Below, in pieces: positions 33,842 through 41,879 of a stretch of DNA of 53,394 bases. The position numbers and the translations under genes were made by a program. Under the pieces are notes generated by a model. The model had not been told where the DNA came from and ran no database searches. It saw only the letters and a program-made list of their open reading frames with translations. The stretch lies in NCBI RefSeq assembly GCF_000472925.1, contig NZ_AXAS01000059.1:764-54157 (forward strand), given 5' to 3'. Numbering within the stretch: position 1 is the stretch's first letter; every line of letters starts with the position of its first letter. Source of the stretch: Bradyrhizobium sp. Ec3.3 (GTDB lineage Bacteria > Pseudomonadota > Alphaproteobacteria > Rhizobiales > Xanthobacteraceae).

Positions 33842-34169
33842 GGACTGCTGTGCGCTTTAGTCAGGCGCATGCAATAGCGCTCATCAGTTGAAGCAGCGGC
33901 TCTCGCGATGGCTTCTACTTGCACGCGATGCTCTTCAATCTGACGACGTCCCGCTCACCCATCAGGTGTTGTCCCAGCTTCTCGGAGTTCGCCGTGCGGG
34001 AGTGACAGATTGCCTGGTTCTACTCAGGAGGGAGGGGCTCATCGAAATGAAACGGGCCCACATCCTCATCCGGGATGCATCCAGATTGGCACAGATCTCT
34101 TGTCCTTGCTGGCGCTTGATCAAACGGGAGTACGAGCTCCAACTTGGCGCTGGCGTCTTCTGTGCATAG
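33842..34169 (+). pseudogene. Crp/Fnr-family regulator, C-terminal HTH remnant
   Basis: The open frame from 33888 reads QRLSRWLLLARDALQSDD, then LTHQVLSQLLGVRRAGVTDC and LVLLRREGLIEMKRAHILI. This is the HTH-Crp domain that ends Crp/Fnr-type regulators. Just upstream the frame is broken by a one-base change, with GTAVRFSQAHAIA still visible, and the cyclic-nucleotide-like sensor domain is absent. A short HTH-only protein could still be made from 33888, but decay is more likely. Confidence 0.65.
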
Positions 34170-34188
34170 ATCCAATTGGAAAACTAGA

Positions 34189-34467
34189 ATGCGACTTAGC
34201 CAACGGTACTACTTTCACGTCTTGTGCAACGCAAGAACAGTAGAAGACGAAACAGGCACGGTGTTGTCAGACACTGAGTCTGCCCGAATTCATGCGACAG
34301 TGATCGCTGCCGAACTCGCGTACAAAGGGGACAAATATCGGGACTGTGAGGTCTGCGCAGTTGATGACGATGGCAATGAGATCGCCCGAAGAAGCGTCAT
34401 CCTTGGAAGAGCCTTTAGGAGGCGACGACAAGGTGCCTTGCCCTCGTCTGCGGTACGAAGCGCTTGA
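34189..34467 (+). CDS. DUF6894-type small protein
   Basis: A 92-residue protein starting MRLSQRYYFHVLCNARTVED. It matches the small DUF6894 pattern: RYYFHV, an acidic turn (EDETGTVLSD), an Ala-rich helix (ESARIHATVIAAELAYKG) and a final strand (CEVCAVDDDGNEIARRSV). Function unknown; these are widespread in rhizobia. The last 20 residues are basic and may be beyond the original end. A minus-strand frame overlaps its 3' half. Confidence 0.7.
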   Translation: MRLSQRYYFHVLCNARTVEDETGTVLSDTESARIHATVIAAELAYKGDKYRDCEVCAVDDDGNEIARRSVILGRAFRRRRQGALPSSAVRSA

Positions 34468-34610
34468 ACCACCCCCTCAACGCGAGCAAACAATTGATCT
34501 CCTTGGTCCCGTCGCTTTAGCTCGCGCTCTACCACCGTTCGAATGAACGTGCTGGTGCGGCTCTTGTCTAGGATATCCTCGACAACGCTCTCGCCGTCGC
34601 TCTCCCGCAT
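34290..34610 (-). CDS. Possible small protein overlapping the DUF6894 gene
   Basis: A 106-residue minus-strand frame reads MRESDGESVVEDILDKSRTS, then TFIRTVVERELKRRDQGDQL and FARVEGVVQALRTADEGK. The first 60 residues look like helical protein. The rest runs antisense through the DUF6894 gene and is less convincing. It lies just downstream of a minus-strand start (MSERNQ) belonging to repeated element B, which is closed by a stop after seven codons. It may be the decayed partner of that element. Confidence 0.35.
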   Translation of the reverse strand: MRESDGESVVEDILDKSRTSTFIRTVVERELKRRDQGDQLFARVEGVVQALRTADEGKAPCRRLLKALPRMTLLRAISLPSSSTAQTSQSRYLSPLYASSAAITVA

Positions 34611-34620
34611 GCATATTATA

Positions 34621-34727
34621 GTTGATTGCGTTCCGACATCGCTTGCCCCGTCTTCTGAAGCCCAGCCTATGGCAAAGCTCGAAATACAGAAAGGTTCGAT
34701 GCCGTAAGATTACGGATTTATGACGGC
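34621..34727 (-). repeat. Repeated upstream element, copy B
   Basis: It shares the 25-base exact block (34703-34727) and the GCTTGCCCCGTCT block (34645-34657) with the element at 18711-18817, at nearly equal spacing. The minus-strand ATG next to the second block reads MSERNQL and then stops. Copy A leads a frameshifted microgene beginning M-T-E-R-D-Q in its restored frame. Both copies therefore precede disabled coding sequences. Confidence 0.6.
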
Positions 34728-34954
34728 CATCATCGAAGTTCTAGTGCACTGGAATGCTTTCGTTCGCGGTTGCCACGCGTGGGAGCTGCATCCGGCCGAG
34801 CGCTTGCGGCATGGCGCATCCGCCTTCTTCTGTTTACGCGGCGATATCTTCGCGCTAACCGCAGAAAGACTTCGGCCGTCACTCCAACGCAGAAAACGGC
34901 CTGATGAGGTGCGTCGTGACGCGGCTGCAAGGTGCAAGTCGATGAGGTCTCGGC

Positions 34955-34983
34955 TTGACACCTGGTGGCGATGTTCTCATTAT
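34955..34983 (+). promoter_or_regulatory. sigma70 promoter of dinB
   Basis: TTGACA at 34955-34960, a 17-base spacer and CATTAT at 34978-34983 give a good -35/-10 pair. Transcription should begin near 34990, about 28 bases before the chosen dinB start. The LexA box overlaps the -10. Confidence 0.65.
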
Positions 34984-34987
34984 GTTC
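34973..34987. promoter_or_regulatory. LexA (SOS) box
   Basis: GTTC-TCATTAT-GTTC is an exact match to the alphaproteobacterial LexA site GTTC-N7-GTTC. It covers the -10 of the dinB promoter, the position expected for repression by LexA and release on DNA damage. Confidence 0.75.
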
Positions 34988-35017
34988 TTGGAGAACTTCT
35001 TCGGGCGAACGGGTCGG

Positions 35018-36265
35018 ATGGCAAGGACAGCAACCATCCTCCACGCGGATCTAGATGCGTTCTACGCCTCGGTCGAGCAGTTGCTCGTTCCTTCATTGCG
35101 CGGCAAACCCATCGCGGTCGGCGGTGGGGTTGTGCTTGCGGCTTCTTATGAAGCGAGGGCTTTCGGGGTCCGCGGCGGCATGCCTGGACGGCAAGCGCGC
35201 GTGCTCTGTCCGCAGCTCACTTTTGTCAGCGGACATTTCAAGGAGTACCAACGACTGGGTGATGCTGCGATCAAGGTGATTGGCGATTTCACGCCCCTCG
35301 TCGAGCGGATCTCCATTGACGAGGCCTTTGCCGACGTAGCTGGCTGCACCCATCTCTTCGGTTTGCCCGCTGAAATTGCAACGGCAATTCGCCAGCGCGT
35401 GCGTACCGAGCTTGGTCTTCCGATCTCAGTGGGTGTCGCTCGCACCAAGCATCTGGCGAAAATTGCCTCGCAAGTTGCAAAGCCCGACGGGCTGGTGGTT
35501 GTCGATCCCGAAACCGAGCTGGAGTTCCTTCACCACCTGCCGGTCGAACTGATGTGGGGGGTAGGCCCAGTAACGAAGGCGCGGCTGGCCGAGATCGGTG
35601 TGCTGACGATCGGGCAGCTGGCAAAGACACCGGGATGGTCGCTCGAGCGGTTGCTCGGTCCCGCGGCAGGGGAAAAGCTAGCGGCGTTGGCGTGGAATCG
35701 CGATCCGCGGGAAATCAGGACTTATCGCCGGGCCCGATCGGCGGGAGCGCAATCGGCGATTGGCGGCAAGCCGGCCGATGCGCGAATTATTCGATCCACC
35801 CTGCTTCACCTCGCGGACCGCATCGCAACGCGGCTCCGGGCAAAGTCCAGGCCCGGTCGAACCGTAGCGGTGCGCGTTCGCTTCGCCGATCTGAACTCGG
35901 TCACGCGCTCGGTAACGCTCGATGCGCCGATCTCAGCGACCGTGATCCTCGCTGAACTCGCAGAGGAACTGGTGTCCGCGATCCTCGCGGATCACCCGCA
36001 CGAGAAGACCATTTCGCTCTTGGCGATCTCTGTGTCGCATCTCGAGGAGCACTGGGATCTCGAGCTGGAGCTTCCTCTTGGACTTCAGGACGAAGCGCGC
36101 CGGCCCGGCACCAGGATCGGCATGGCACGTTGGGCGGCTGACTGCGCCGTCGACAAGATCCGCGATCGCTTCGGTTGGGATGCAATCGGATACGGCTTGG
36201 CGGCGCTGGGTGTTTCTCGTTCCGTGCCCGACGAGTTTCGCAAACTCGCCGAAAGGGGCCTCTGA
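35018..36265 (+). CDS. dinB: DNA polymerase IV (Y family)
   Basis: A 415-residue translesion polymerase. Catalytic motifs are ILHADLDAFYASVE near the N-terminus and RISIDEAFADV at about residue 100. ISVGVARTKHLAKIASQVAKP and the helix-hairpin-helix LPVELMWGVGPVTKARLAEIG follow, then the little-finger domain. The start MARTATILHADLD lies downstream of the promoter; in-frame ATGs further up fall within or before the -10 and are rejected. I see no obvious C-terminal beta-clamp motif. Expression should be SOS-induced through the LexA box at 34973. No imuA/dnaE2 neighbours are present. Confidence 0.93.
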   Translation: MARTATILHADLDAFYASVEQLLVPSLRGKPIAVGGGVVLAASYEARAFGVRGGMPGRQARVLCPQLTFVSGHFKEYQRLGDAAIKVIGDFTPLVERISIDEAFADVAGCTHLFGLPAEIATAIRQRVRTELGLPISVGVARTKHLAKIASQVAKPDGLVVVDPETELEFLHHLPVELMWGVGPVTKARLAEIGVLTIGQLAKTPGWSLERLLGPAAGEKLAALAWNRDPREIRTYRRARSAGAQSAIGGKPADARIIRSTLLHLADRIATRLRAKSRPGRTVAVRVRFADLNSVTRSVTLDAPISATVILAELAEELVSAILADHPHEKTISLLAISVSHLEEHWDLELELPLGLQDEARRPGTRIGMARWAADCAVDKIRDRFGWDAIGYGLAALGVSRSVPDEFRKLAERGL

Positions 36266-36311
36266 CGTTAACCGGCCGCGTTGTGGAGCGTAAGGTCTTA
36301 GCCTAGGCAAA

Positions 36312-36830
36312 TCACGTGCGTCGAAAGATGCGTTCAGGCCCGCACCACTTTTCTTTCAGAGAACACCGCAACGAAATCGCAACGAATTGGGTGAAACGAT
36401 CGTGAACAAAACGGGACGGAAACGCTCGGCGCGGCCACAGCAGCGGCGAGCGCTTCTCTGACCTCCTGCAAATCTGGAGGTTTCGATCCAGGAAATGCAG
36501 CGCCGCAACGACGTTGTTGCTCGCCGCCGCAATCGGCTGATTGACCTCATGTGTGATGGAGGCGCTGAGTTCCTCCATCGTTACGACGCGGTTCGTGTGC
36601 GCCAGCTGCATCTGCAGCTCGCACAGCTCCCGCTCGCGGCGGGTGATCTCCAGAGCAATGGCAGCCTCCGCGGCGAAGTCCGTGACCAGCTCAATCTCGT
36701 TCTCCGTAAAGGGCACCGTGCGCCGCCGCCCAACACCAAGCGTTCCTGTTAGCTCGTCGTTTCTGAGCATCGGCACGATGAGGGCTGTCCTACAGGTCAC
36801 CCCCGGGAGAACGGTTCAAGATCGCATACC
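36312..36830 (-). pseudogene. GAF-histidine kinase remnant
   Basis: The minus strand encodes the end of a GAF domain (TALIVPMLRNDELTGTLGVG, then EIELVTDFAAEAAIALE), a linker, and a DHp with an intact HEVNQPIAAASNN box. After HFLDRN the frame shifts: the family's PPDLQEVREALAAAV continues in another frame. The ATPase domain is missing, with a stop about 30 codons later. The GAF start is also gone. It is a broken FixL-like soluble kinase gene between dinB and the HxlR gene. Confidence 0.75.
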
Positions 36831-36912
36831 TTCGGCGCAGACTATGGGCGCCTATTCGATGCTTGAAATTGTCGCCGATCTCGGCAATGGCGTGCTTTTG
36901 AGCTCCAGGGAT

Positions 36913-37425
36913 CTAGCCCAGCCGAACGGTTCTCCTGGCGGACGCGTGCGTCTTCGCATGTACCGGCGACGATTGTCGCGCTCCAGGACCAGGATGCACG
37001 TGGACTGCCTTTGCCGTCAGCGGCTCTCCGCATTCCGAGCAGACCATCACGGGATCGAACATCTTTCCGCAGTTCTTGTGCTCATGCAGCATCGGCCTTC
37101 CGCGCGCGTCGACCATGTGGATGTTACCCCAGTGCACGATCGACATGATGATCGGATAAAGGTCGAGGCCTTTCTGAGTCAGGATGTATTCGTAACGCTC
37201 CGGCGACTCCTGGTAGGGAATCCGCCGAAGCACGCCAAAGCGCACCAGCTTCTTCAGCCTGTCGGCGAGAAGATGCCGGGTAATTCCTAGCGACGCCTGA
37301 AATTCATCGAACCTGCGGATGCGCAGAAAGCATTCGCGCAGGATGAGCAGGGTCCAGCGGTCGCCGATCACTGCGACGGTACGGGCGACCGAACACGGTT
37401 CGTCCTCGAGCGCATCCCATTTCAT
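36913..37425 (-). CDS. HxlR-family transcriptional regulator
   Basis: A 170-residue HxlR/MarR-like winged-helix regulator starting MKWDALEDEPCSVAR after GGAG. The HTH core is VIGDRWTLLILRECF, FDEFQASLGITRHLLADRL and KKLVRFGVLRRIPYQE. The C-terminus adds a possible zinc-binding cluster (NCGKMF and VCSECGEPL). It diverges from the catabolic operon starting at 37623. Two matching inverted repeats lie between them, so it is the likely local repressor. The N-terminal Cys in EPCSVAR is usual for HxlR proteins and may sense redox or electrophiles. Confidence 0.9.
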   Translation of the reverse strand: MKWDALEDEPCSVARTVAVIGDRWTLLILRECFLRIRRFDEFQASLGITRHLLADRLKKLVRFGVLRRIPYQESPERYEYILTQKGLDLYPIIMSIVHWGNIHMVDARGRPMLHEHKNCGKMFDPVMVCSECGEPLTAKAVHVHPGPGARQSSPVHAKTHASARRTVRLG

Positions 37426-37464
37426 CAATATCTCCAATGGTCTGCAAGCGAATTAGTCCGTTAA

Positions 37465-37480
37465 ATTCTAAATCAGAACT
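37465..37480. promoter_or_regulatory. HxlR operator candidate 1
   Basis: ATTCTAAATCAGAACT contains TTCT-N5-AGAA, an inverted repeat. It lies 40 bases upstream of the hxlR start. Thirteen of 16 positions match the site at 37540-37555. Confidence 0.6.
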
Positions 37481-37533
37481 GATCACATTTCAATGATCTA
37501 CTGAAATTTTAGAGCTCGTCGTCCAAAGCGAGA

Positions 37534-37562
37534 TTGACAGTTCTAAAAGAGAACTTTATCAA
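37534..37562 (+). promoter_or_regulatory. Promoter of the catabolic operon
   Basis: TTGACA at 37534-37539 and TATCAA at 37557-37562 are separated by exactly 17 bases. The spacer is taken up by operator candidate 2, so binding there would block RNA polymerase. The first gene starts about 55 bases downstream. Confidence 0.55.
37540..37555. promoter_or_regulatory. HxlR operator candidate 2
   Basis: GTTCTAAAAGAGAACT holds the perfect inverted repeat GTTCT-N5-AGAAC. It fills the spacer of the operon promoter and matches the site at 37465-37480 at 13 of 16 positions. The centres of the two sites are 75 bases apart, about seven helical turns. Confidence 0.65.
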
Positions 37563-37622
37563 CGGGCACGATCAAATGCAGGTGACACGCGATCGCCGCA
37601 CATCGAAAGGGAGGCGCATGCC

Positions 37623-38261
37623 ATGGCTGCTCCGCTGAAGGTCGAATTCCATTTCGATTTTGGTAGCCCTAACGCCTATCTCGCCGAACTGGCGCTGCCA
37701 GAGATCGAGCGGAGGACCGGTGTGAAGTTCGACTACGTTCCCGTGTTGCTCGGCGGCGTCTATAAGGCGACTGGCAACATGTCGCCCGCCCAGTCACTCC
37801 ACGGCATCAAGAACAAGCCTGAATACAACGCGCTGGAAACCGAGCGTTTTCTGCGGCGCCACAACGTCACGAAATTCAAGTCGAACCCGTTCTTCCCGGT
37901 GAACACGCTGACGCTGATGCGCGGCGTTGTCGCGGCCCAATTCGAGGGAATGTTCGAGCCCTATTTCCGCGCCGCCTATCACCACATGTGGGGCGAGCCC
38001 AAGAAGATGGACGATCCGCAGGTGTTCCGTGAGGCGTTCCTGTCCTCTGGCCTCGATATCGACCGCATCATCGCGCGCGCACAACAGGACGACGTCAAGA
38101 GAAAGCTGATCGAGAACACCAGCGACGCCGTGGCTCGCGGCTCGTTCGGATCGCCGACCTTCTACGTCGGAAGCGAGATTTTCTTTGGAAAGGACAAATT
38201 GCGCGAGGTGGAGGACGAGATCGTCGCGCAGCTGGCTACGGGACGGCGCAAGACCGCCTGA
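37623..38261 (+). CDS. 2-hydroxychromene-2-carboxylate isomerase/DsbA-family protein
   Basis: A 212-residue protein of the kappa-GST/HCCA isomerase group (DsbA fold). The active-site region is VEFHFDFGSPNAYLAELALP, with Ser where DsbA has Cys, as in glutathione-dependent HCCA isomerases of naphthalene degradation. Other family parts are FYVGSEIFFGKDKLREVEDE and RGSFGSPTF. It is cytoplasmic. As first gene of the operon it probably isomerises a ring-derived intermediate using glutathione; the substrate is unknown. GGAGG precedes the ATG, which is 198 bases from the divergent hxlR start. Confidence 0.88.
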   Translation: MAAPLKVEFHFDFGSPNAYLAELALPEIERRTGVKFDYVPVLLGGVYKATGNMSPAQSLHGIKNKPEYNALETERFLRRHNVTKFKSNPFFPVNTLTLMRGVVAAQFEGMFEPYFRAAYHHMWGEPKKMDDPQVFREAFLSSGLDIDRIIARAQQDDVKRKLIENTSDAVARGSFGSPTFYVGSEIFFGKDKLREVEDEIVAQLATGRRKTA

Positions 38262-38319
38262 TCCCGAACCGCACGCAAGACAAGAATCAGGCCCCAAGGG
38301 CCGTTGCAGGGAGGTTTCA

Positions 38320-39873
38320 GTGGTGGCTTCGACGCAGACGGCGGCAGAACATCTGGAAGGTTTGCCAAACCGGATCCACGAGGTGATCGACCGGTATGTC
38401 GATGCGACACCGGATCGGCTCGCGCTGATCGATGACAAGGCAAAATTGACGTATCGGGAGCTGGATCGAAGCACGGGCGGTGTCGCGAAGGCACTGCAGG
38501 AGCTCGGTATCCGCGCCGGCGACCGCGTGATGATTGTCAGCGAAAACTCCATTTCGCTCGCCTGTCTGCTGCTCGCCGCAAGCCGGCTCGATGCCTGGGC
38601 GATCGTCGTCAATCCGCGGCTGTCGCCACGCGAGATTGACCAGATCAGGGATCACAGCGGCGCTCGTCGGGCCTTCTTTACCTCCGATGTGTCGCAGGAA
38701 GCAGCCGACCACGCCGTGCGGTATGGTGCGTCCGTGCAAAACGTTGGTTCGCTCCGCGGTATCGGCGTGACCGCGCTGAACGAGGAGACTTCGGCGGAGC
38801 CGGTCGAGACCGAAGGCTCGCACCAGGTTGCGGTTCTCATCTACACGTCGGGGACGACGGGCACGCCCAAGGGCGTGATGCTGACTCACCGCAATCTCCT
38901 GTTCAGCGCCAGGGGCACCGCGGGCTGGCGGAAGATGACATCGGCCGACGTACAATATTGCGTGCTGCCGATCTCGCACATCGTTGGCATTTCGCTGCTC
39001 ACCATGACTTTGATGTTCGGCGGCACAGTGCGCCTGGTCGCAAAGTATGATCCGGCCGCCCTCGTGAAGGCGATGGCGGAGGAGGGCATTACCATCCTCA
39101 ATGGGGTGCCCGCGACCTACCAGCGTCTGCTCGAATACCGGCGCAACGCAGGCCTGCCAAAGTTCGATCGCGGCGCGCTTCGCCTGATCGCGGTGGCGGG
39201 CGCGCCGCTCGATCTGGAGCTCAAATCTCGTGTCGAGCAGGAACTCGGCCTGCCACTCCTTAACGGCTATGGCATCACCGAGTGCTCGCCGGGCATTTCC
39301 GGGGTCCGGCCCGATAACCCGAGGACCGACCACGCAGTAGGAACGGTTCTTCCAGGACTTGAAGCGAAGCTTGTCGCCCGGAGCGGCAAGACCGTTGCCG
39401 ACGGCGAGGTCGGTGAGCTCCATGTCCGTGGCCCGAATGTGATGCGCGGCTACTACCGCGCTCCTGACCTGACTGCGAAGGCGATCGATGCCGACGGTTG
39501 GTTTAACACCGGTGATCTTGCGCGCTTCGAGGGCGACTGCCTCTACATCGTCGGCCGGACCAAGGAGATGATCATCCGCTCGGGATTCAACGTCTACCCG
39601 GCCGAGATAGAGGCAGTGTTGAGCACGCACGATGCGGTGGTGCAGTGCGCCGTGGTCGGGCGGCCAGTCGAGGGCAATGAAGAGGTCGTGGCCTTCGTGC
39701 AGCTGATCAAGGGCTCAAAGGCTACCGAGCAGGACCTGATGGCTCACGTCGCCCCGCAGTTAACCTCCTACAAGCGTCCCTCGGAAATCATCCTACTGGA
39801 TGCGCTTCCGGCGACCTCGACGGGGAAGATCCTGAAGCACAAGCTGGCGGAGTCGCTGCGCGGCCAGCATTAG
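38320..39873 (+). CDS. Acyl-CoA synthetase (ANL superfamily)
   Basis: A 517-residue adenylate-forming ligase. The P-loop is YTSGTTGTPKGVMLTHRN, followed by LNGYGITECSPG, the hinge GWFNTGDLARFEGDCLYIVG, RTKEMIIRSGFNVYPAEIEA and the C-terminal catalytic Lys in ATSTGKILKHKLAE. It activates a carboxylic acid to its CoA thioester using ATP. Start GTG at 38320 follows GGGAGG; the frame is open upstream within the previous gene but lacks a signal. It begins 58 bases after the isomerase. It is the entry step for CoA-dependent breakdown. The substrate acid is not known. Confidence 0.92.
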   Translation: MVASTQTAAEHLEGLPNRIHEVIDRYVDATPDRLALIDDKAKLTYRELDRSTGGVAKALQELGIRAGDRVMIVSENSISLACLLLAASRLDAWAIVVNPRLSPREIDQIRDHSGARRAFFTSDVSQEAADHAVRYGASVQNVGSLRGIGVTALNEETSAEPVETEGSHQVAVLIYTSGTTGTPKGVMLTHRNLLFSARGTAGWRKMTSADVQYCVLPISHIVGISLLTMTLMFGGTVRLVAKYDPAALVKAMAEEGITILNGVPATYQRLLEYRRNAGLPKFDRGALRLIAVAGAPLDLELKSRVEQELGLPLLNGYGITECSPGISGVRPDNPRTDHAVGTVLPGLEAKLVARSGKTVADGEVGELHVRGPNVMRGYYRAPDLTAKAIDADGWFNTGDLARFEGDCLYIVGRTKEMIIRSGFNVYPAEIEAVLSTHDAVVQCAVVGRPVEGNEEVVAFVQLIKGSKATEQDLMAHVAPQLTSYKRPSEIILLDALPATSTGKILKHKLAESLRGQH

Positions 39874-39925
39874 CGCGAGGCAGCATTCGAGAAGAGTTCA
39901 GTCAAACCAGAGGCCGGAGGAAACC

Positions 39926-40663
39926 ATGCAGAAGAGAAATGCGACAGTCGCTGTCATCGGTGCCGGCGATTACATCGGCGGCGAGATCGCCAAGAAGTTC
40001 GCCTCCGAAGGCTTTACGATCTTCGCCGGCCGCCGCAATGGCGACAAGCTCGCGCCGCTGGTCAAGGAGGTCGAGGCTGCCGGCGGCGAGATCCACGCGC
40101 GCTCGCTCGACGCGCGCAAGGAGGAGGAGATCATCTCCTTCCTCAACGATGCCGACAAGTACGCGCCGCTCGAGGTCTGCATCTTCAACATCGGCGCCAA
40201 CGTCAACTTCCCGATCCTGGAGACTACCGAGCGTGTGTTCCGGAAAGTCTGGGAAATGGCCTGCTATTCCGGCTTCCTGGCCGGACGCGAGGCCGCGCGG
40301 CTGATGCTGCCGCGCGGCGGCGGCAACATCTTCTTCACCGGTGCTACGGCGTCCTTGCGCGGCGGCAGCGGCTATGCCGCCTTCGCCAGCGCCAAGTTTG
40401 GCCTCCGCGCAGTAGCGCAGGCGATGGCGCGCGAGTTGGGGCCGAAGAACATCCACGTCGCGCATCTGATCATCGACTCCGGCGTCGATACCGAATGGGT
40501 GCGGCAGCGCCGCATCGAGGCGCTCGGTCCCGATGCGCTCGACAATCCCGATCTCCTGATGCCGCCGTCGTCGGTCGCGGCGTCCTACTGGCAGCTCTAT
40601 CAGCAGCCTAGAAGTGCCTGGACTTTCGAGCTGGAAATCCGCCCCTTCGGCGAGAAGTGGTAG
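39926..40663 (+). CDS. Atypical SDR-fold oxidoreductase
   Basis: A 245-residue SDR-fold protein starting MQKRNATVAVIGAGDYIGGE. The Rossmann motif is GAGDYIGG. The NNAG position reads FNIGANV, and YxxxK reads FASAK within GYAAFASAKFGL, so the catalytic Tyr is Phe. The C-terminal pattern SAWTFELEIRPFGEKW closely matches that of the SDR at 48638 (CAWSFNVELRPFGETW), so the two are related. It lies between the acyl-CoA ligase and the first acyl-CoA dehydrogenase. It may act as a 3-hydroxyacyl-CoA-type dehydrogenase with altered chemistry or in a complex. Confidence 0.88.
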   Translation: MQKRNATVAVIGAGDYIGGEIAKKFASEGFTIFAGRRNGDKLAPLVKEVEAAGGEIHARSLDARKEEEIISFLNDADKYAPLEVCIFNIGANVNFPILETTERVFRKVWEMACYSGFLAGREAARLMLPRGGGNIFFTGATASLRGGSGYAAFASAKFGLRAVAQAMARELGPKNIHVAHLIIDSGVDTEWVRQRRIEALGPDALDNPDLLMPPSSVAASYWQLYQQPRSAWTFELEIRPFGEKW

Positions 40664-40674
40664 GAGCAGGTCCG

Positions 40675-41856
40675 ATGGAGCTCGCGTTGTCACCGGAGGA
40701 TGCGGCCTTCCGCGACGAGGTGCGCGCTTTCATCGCCGAGAATTATCCGGCGGAGATGCGCGTTCCGAATCCGGAGACCGATCTCTCGAAGGAGCAGATG
40801 CTGCTCTGGCATCGCATCCTGCACAGGAAGGGTTGGATCGCGCCGCTATGGCCGAAGGAATATGGCGGACCCGGCTGGTCGATCACGCGCCGCTTCATCT
40901 TCGAGCAGGAGACGACGCGCGCCGGCACGATGCCGCCATTGGCGTTCAGCGTCACCATGGTCGGCCCGGTCATCTATACATTCGGAAACGAGGCGCAGAA
41001 GAAGAAGTTTCTGCCGCGCATCCTCTCCGGTGAGGACTGGTGGTGCCAGGGCTATTCCGAGCCGGGCTCCGGCTCCGACCTCGCCACCGTCCGCACCAAG
41101 GCGGTGCGTGACGGCGACTACTACATCGTCAACGGCCACAAGACCTGGACCACGCTTGCCCAGCACGCCGATTGGATCTTTTGCCTGGTGCGGACTGATC
41201 CGGCCGCCAAGCCGCAGTCCGGCATTTCGTTCCTGCTGATCGACATGAAGTCGCCCGGGGTTACGGTCCGGCCGATCATCACCCTCGACGGCTCCCATGA
41301 AGTCAACGACGTTTTCCTGGAAGACGTCCGTGTTCCCGTCGAGAACCTGATCGGCGAGGAGAACAAGGGCTGGAGCTACGCGAAATTCCTGCTCGGCAAT
41401 GAACGGACCAGCATGGCCGGGATCGGTCGCTCGACACGCTACATCGCGCGGCTGAAGCGTATCGTGAAGGCCGATATTCCGGAGGACGATCCGGCCCATC
41501 TCGAATTCATCAGGGATATCGCCCGCGTCGAGCTCGACGTGCTGGCGTTGGAAGCGACCGAACTTCGGGTCGTGGCGCAGATGGCGCGCGCCATCGATCC
41601 GGGGCCGGCAGCCTCGCTGTTCAAGATCCGCGGCACCGAGATCTTTCAGAATATCACTGAGCTGACCCACCGCGCGATCGGCAATTGCGGTCTGGCAATC
41701 CGCGAGCACCCGGTCAGCGCGAACCTTTTCATGCCCGGGCCGGACTACGGCCACACCGCGTCCGAGAAGTACCTGAACTCGCGCAAGCTCAGCATCTACG
41801 GGGGATCGAACGAGATCCAGCGCAACATCATCGCCAAAGCAGTGCTCGGTCTCTAG
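40675..41856 (+). CDS. Acyl-CoA dehydrogenase family protein, subunit 1
   Basis: A 393-residue protein of the ACAD fold. N-terminal and middle domains are complete (WPKEYGGPGWSITRRFIFEQ, WCQGYSEPGSGSDLATVRTK, NGHKTWTTLAQHADW). The C-terminal domain has KLSIYGGSNEIQRNIIAKAV but lacks the R-x-Q-F-G FAD-contact motif of ordinary ACADs and the YEGT Glu. The second ACAD beside it has the missing motif. They therefore look like the two halves of a heteromeric (alpha2beta2) dehydrogenase like the mycobacterial FadE/ChsE steroid enzymes. It starts 11 bases after the SDR stop. Confidence 0.9.
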   Translation: MELALSPEDAAFRDEVRAFIAENYPAEMRVPNPETDLSKEQMLLWHRILHRKGWIAPLWPKEYGGPGWSITRRFIFEQETTRAGTMPPLAFSVTMVGPVIYTFGNEAQKKKFLPRILSGEDWWCQGYSEPGSGSDLATVRTKAVRDGDYYIVNGHKTWTTLAQHADWIFCLVRTDPAAKPQSGISFLLIDMKSPGVTVRPIITLDGSHEVNDVFLEDVRVPVENLIGEENKGWSYAKFLLGNERTSMAGIGRSTRYIARLKRIVKADIPEDDPAHLEFIRDIARVELDVLALEATELRVVAQMARAIDPGPAASLFKIRGTEIFQNITELTHRAIGNCGLAIREHPVSANLFMPGPDYGHTASEKYLNSRKLSIYGGSNEIQRNIIAKAVLGL

Positions 41857-41879
41857 CAACAGCGCCACAAGAGGATCGG

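Noticed and set aside
34780..34830. Possible third copy of the four-cysteine protein (CATCCGGCCGAGCG)
   Set aside because: Only about 30 bases resemble the copies at 616 and 14894 and no Cys framework follows; chance similarity is likely.
34720..35151. 143-codon plus-strand frame starting MTAIIEV
   Set aside because: It crosses the dinB promoter and the dinB start in another frame, and its sequence does not look like protein.
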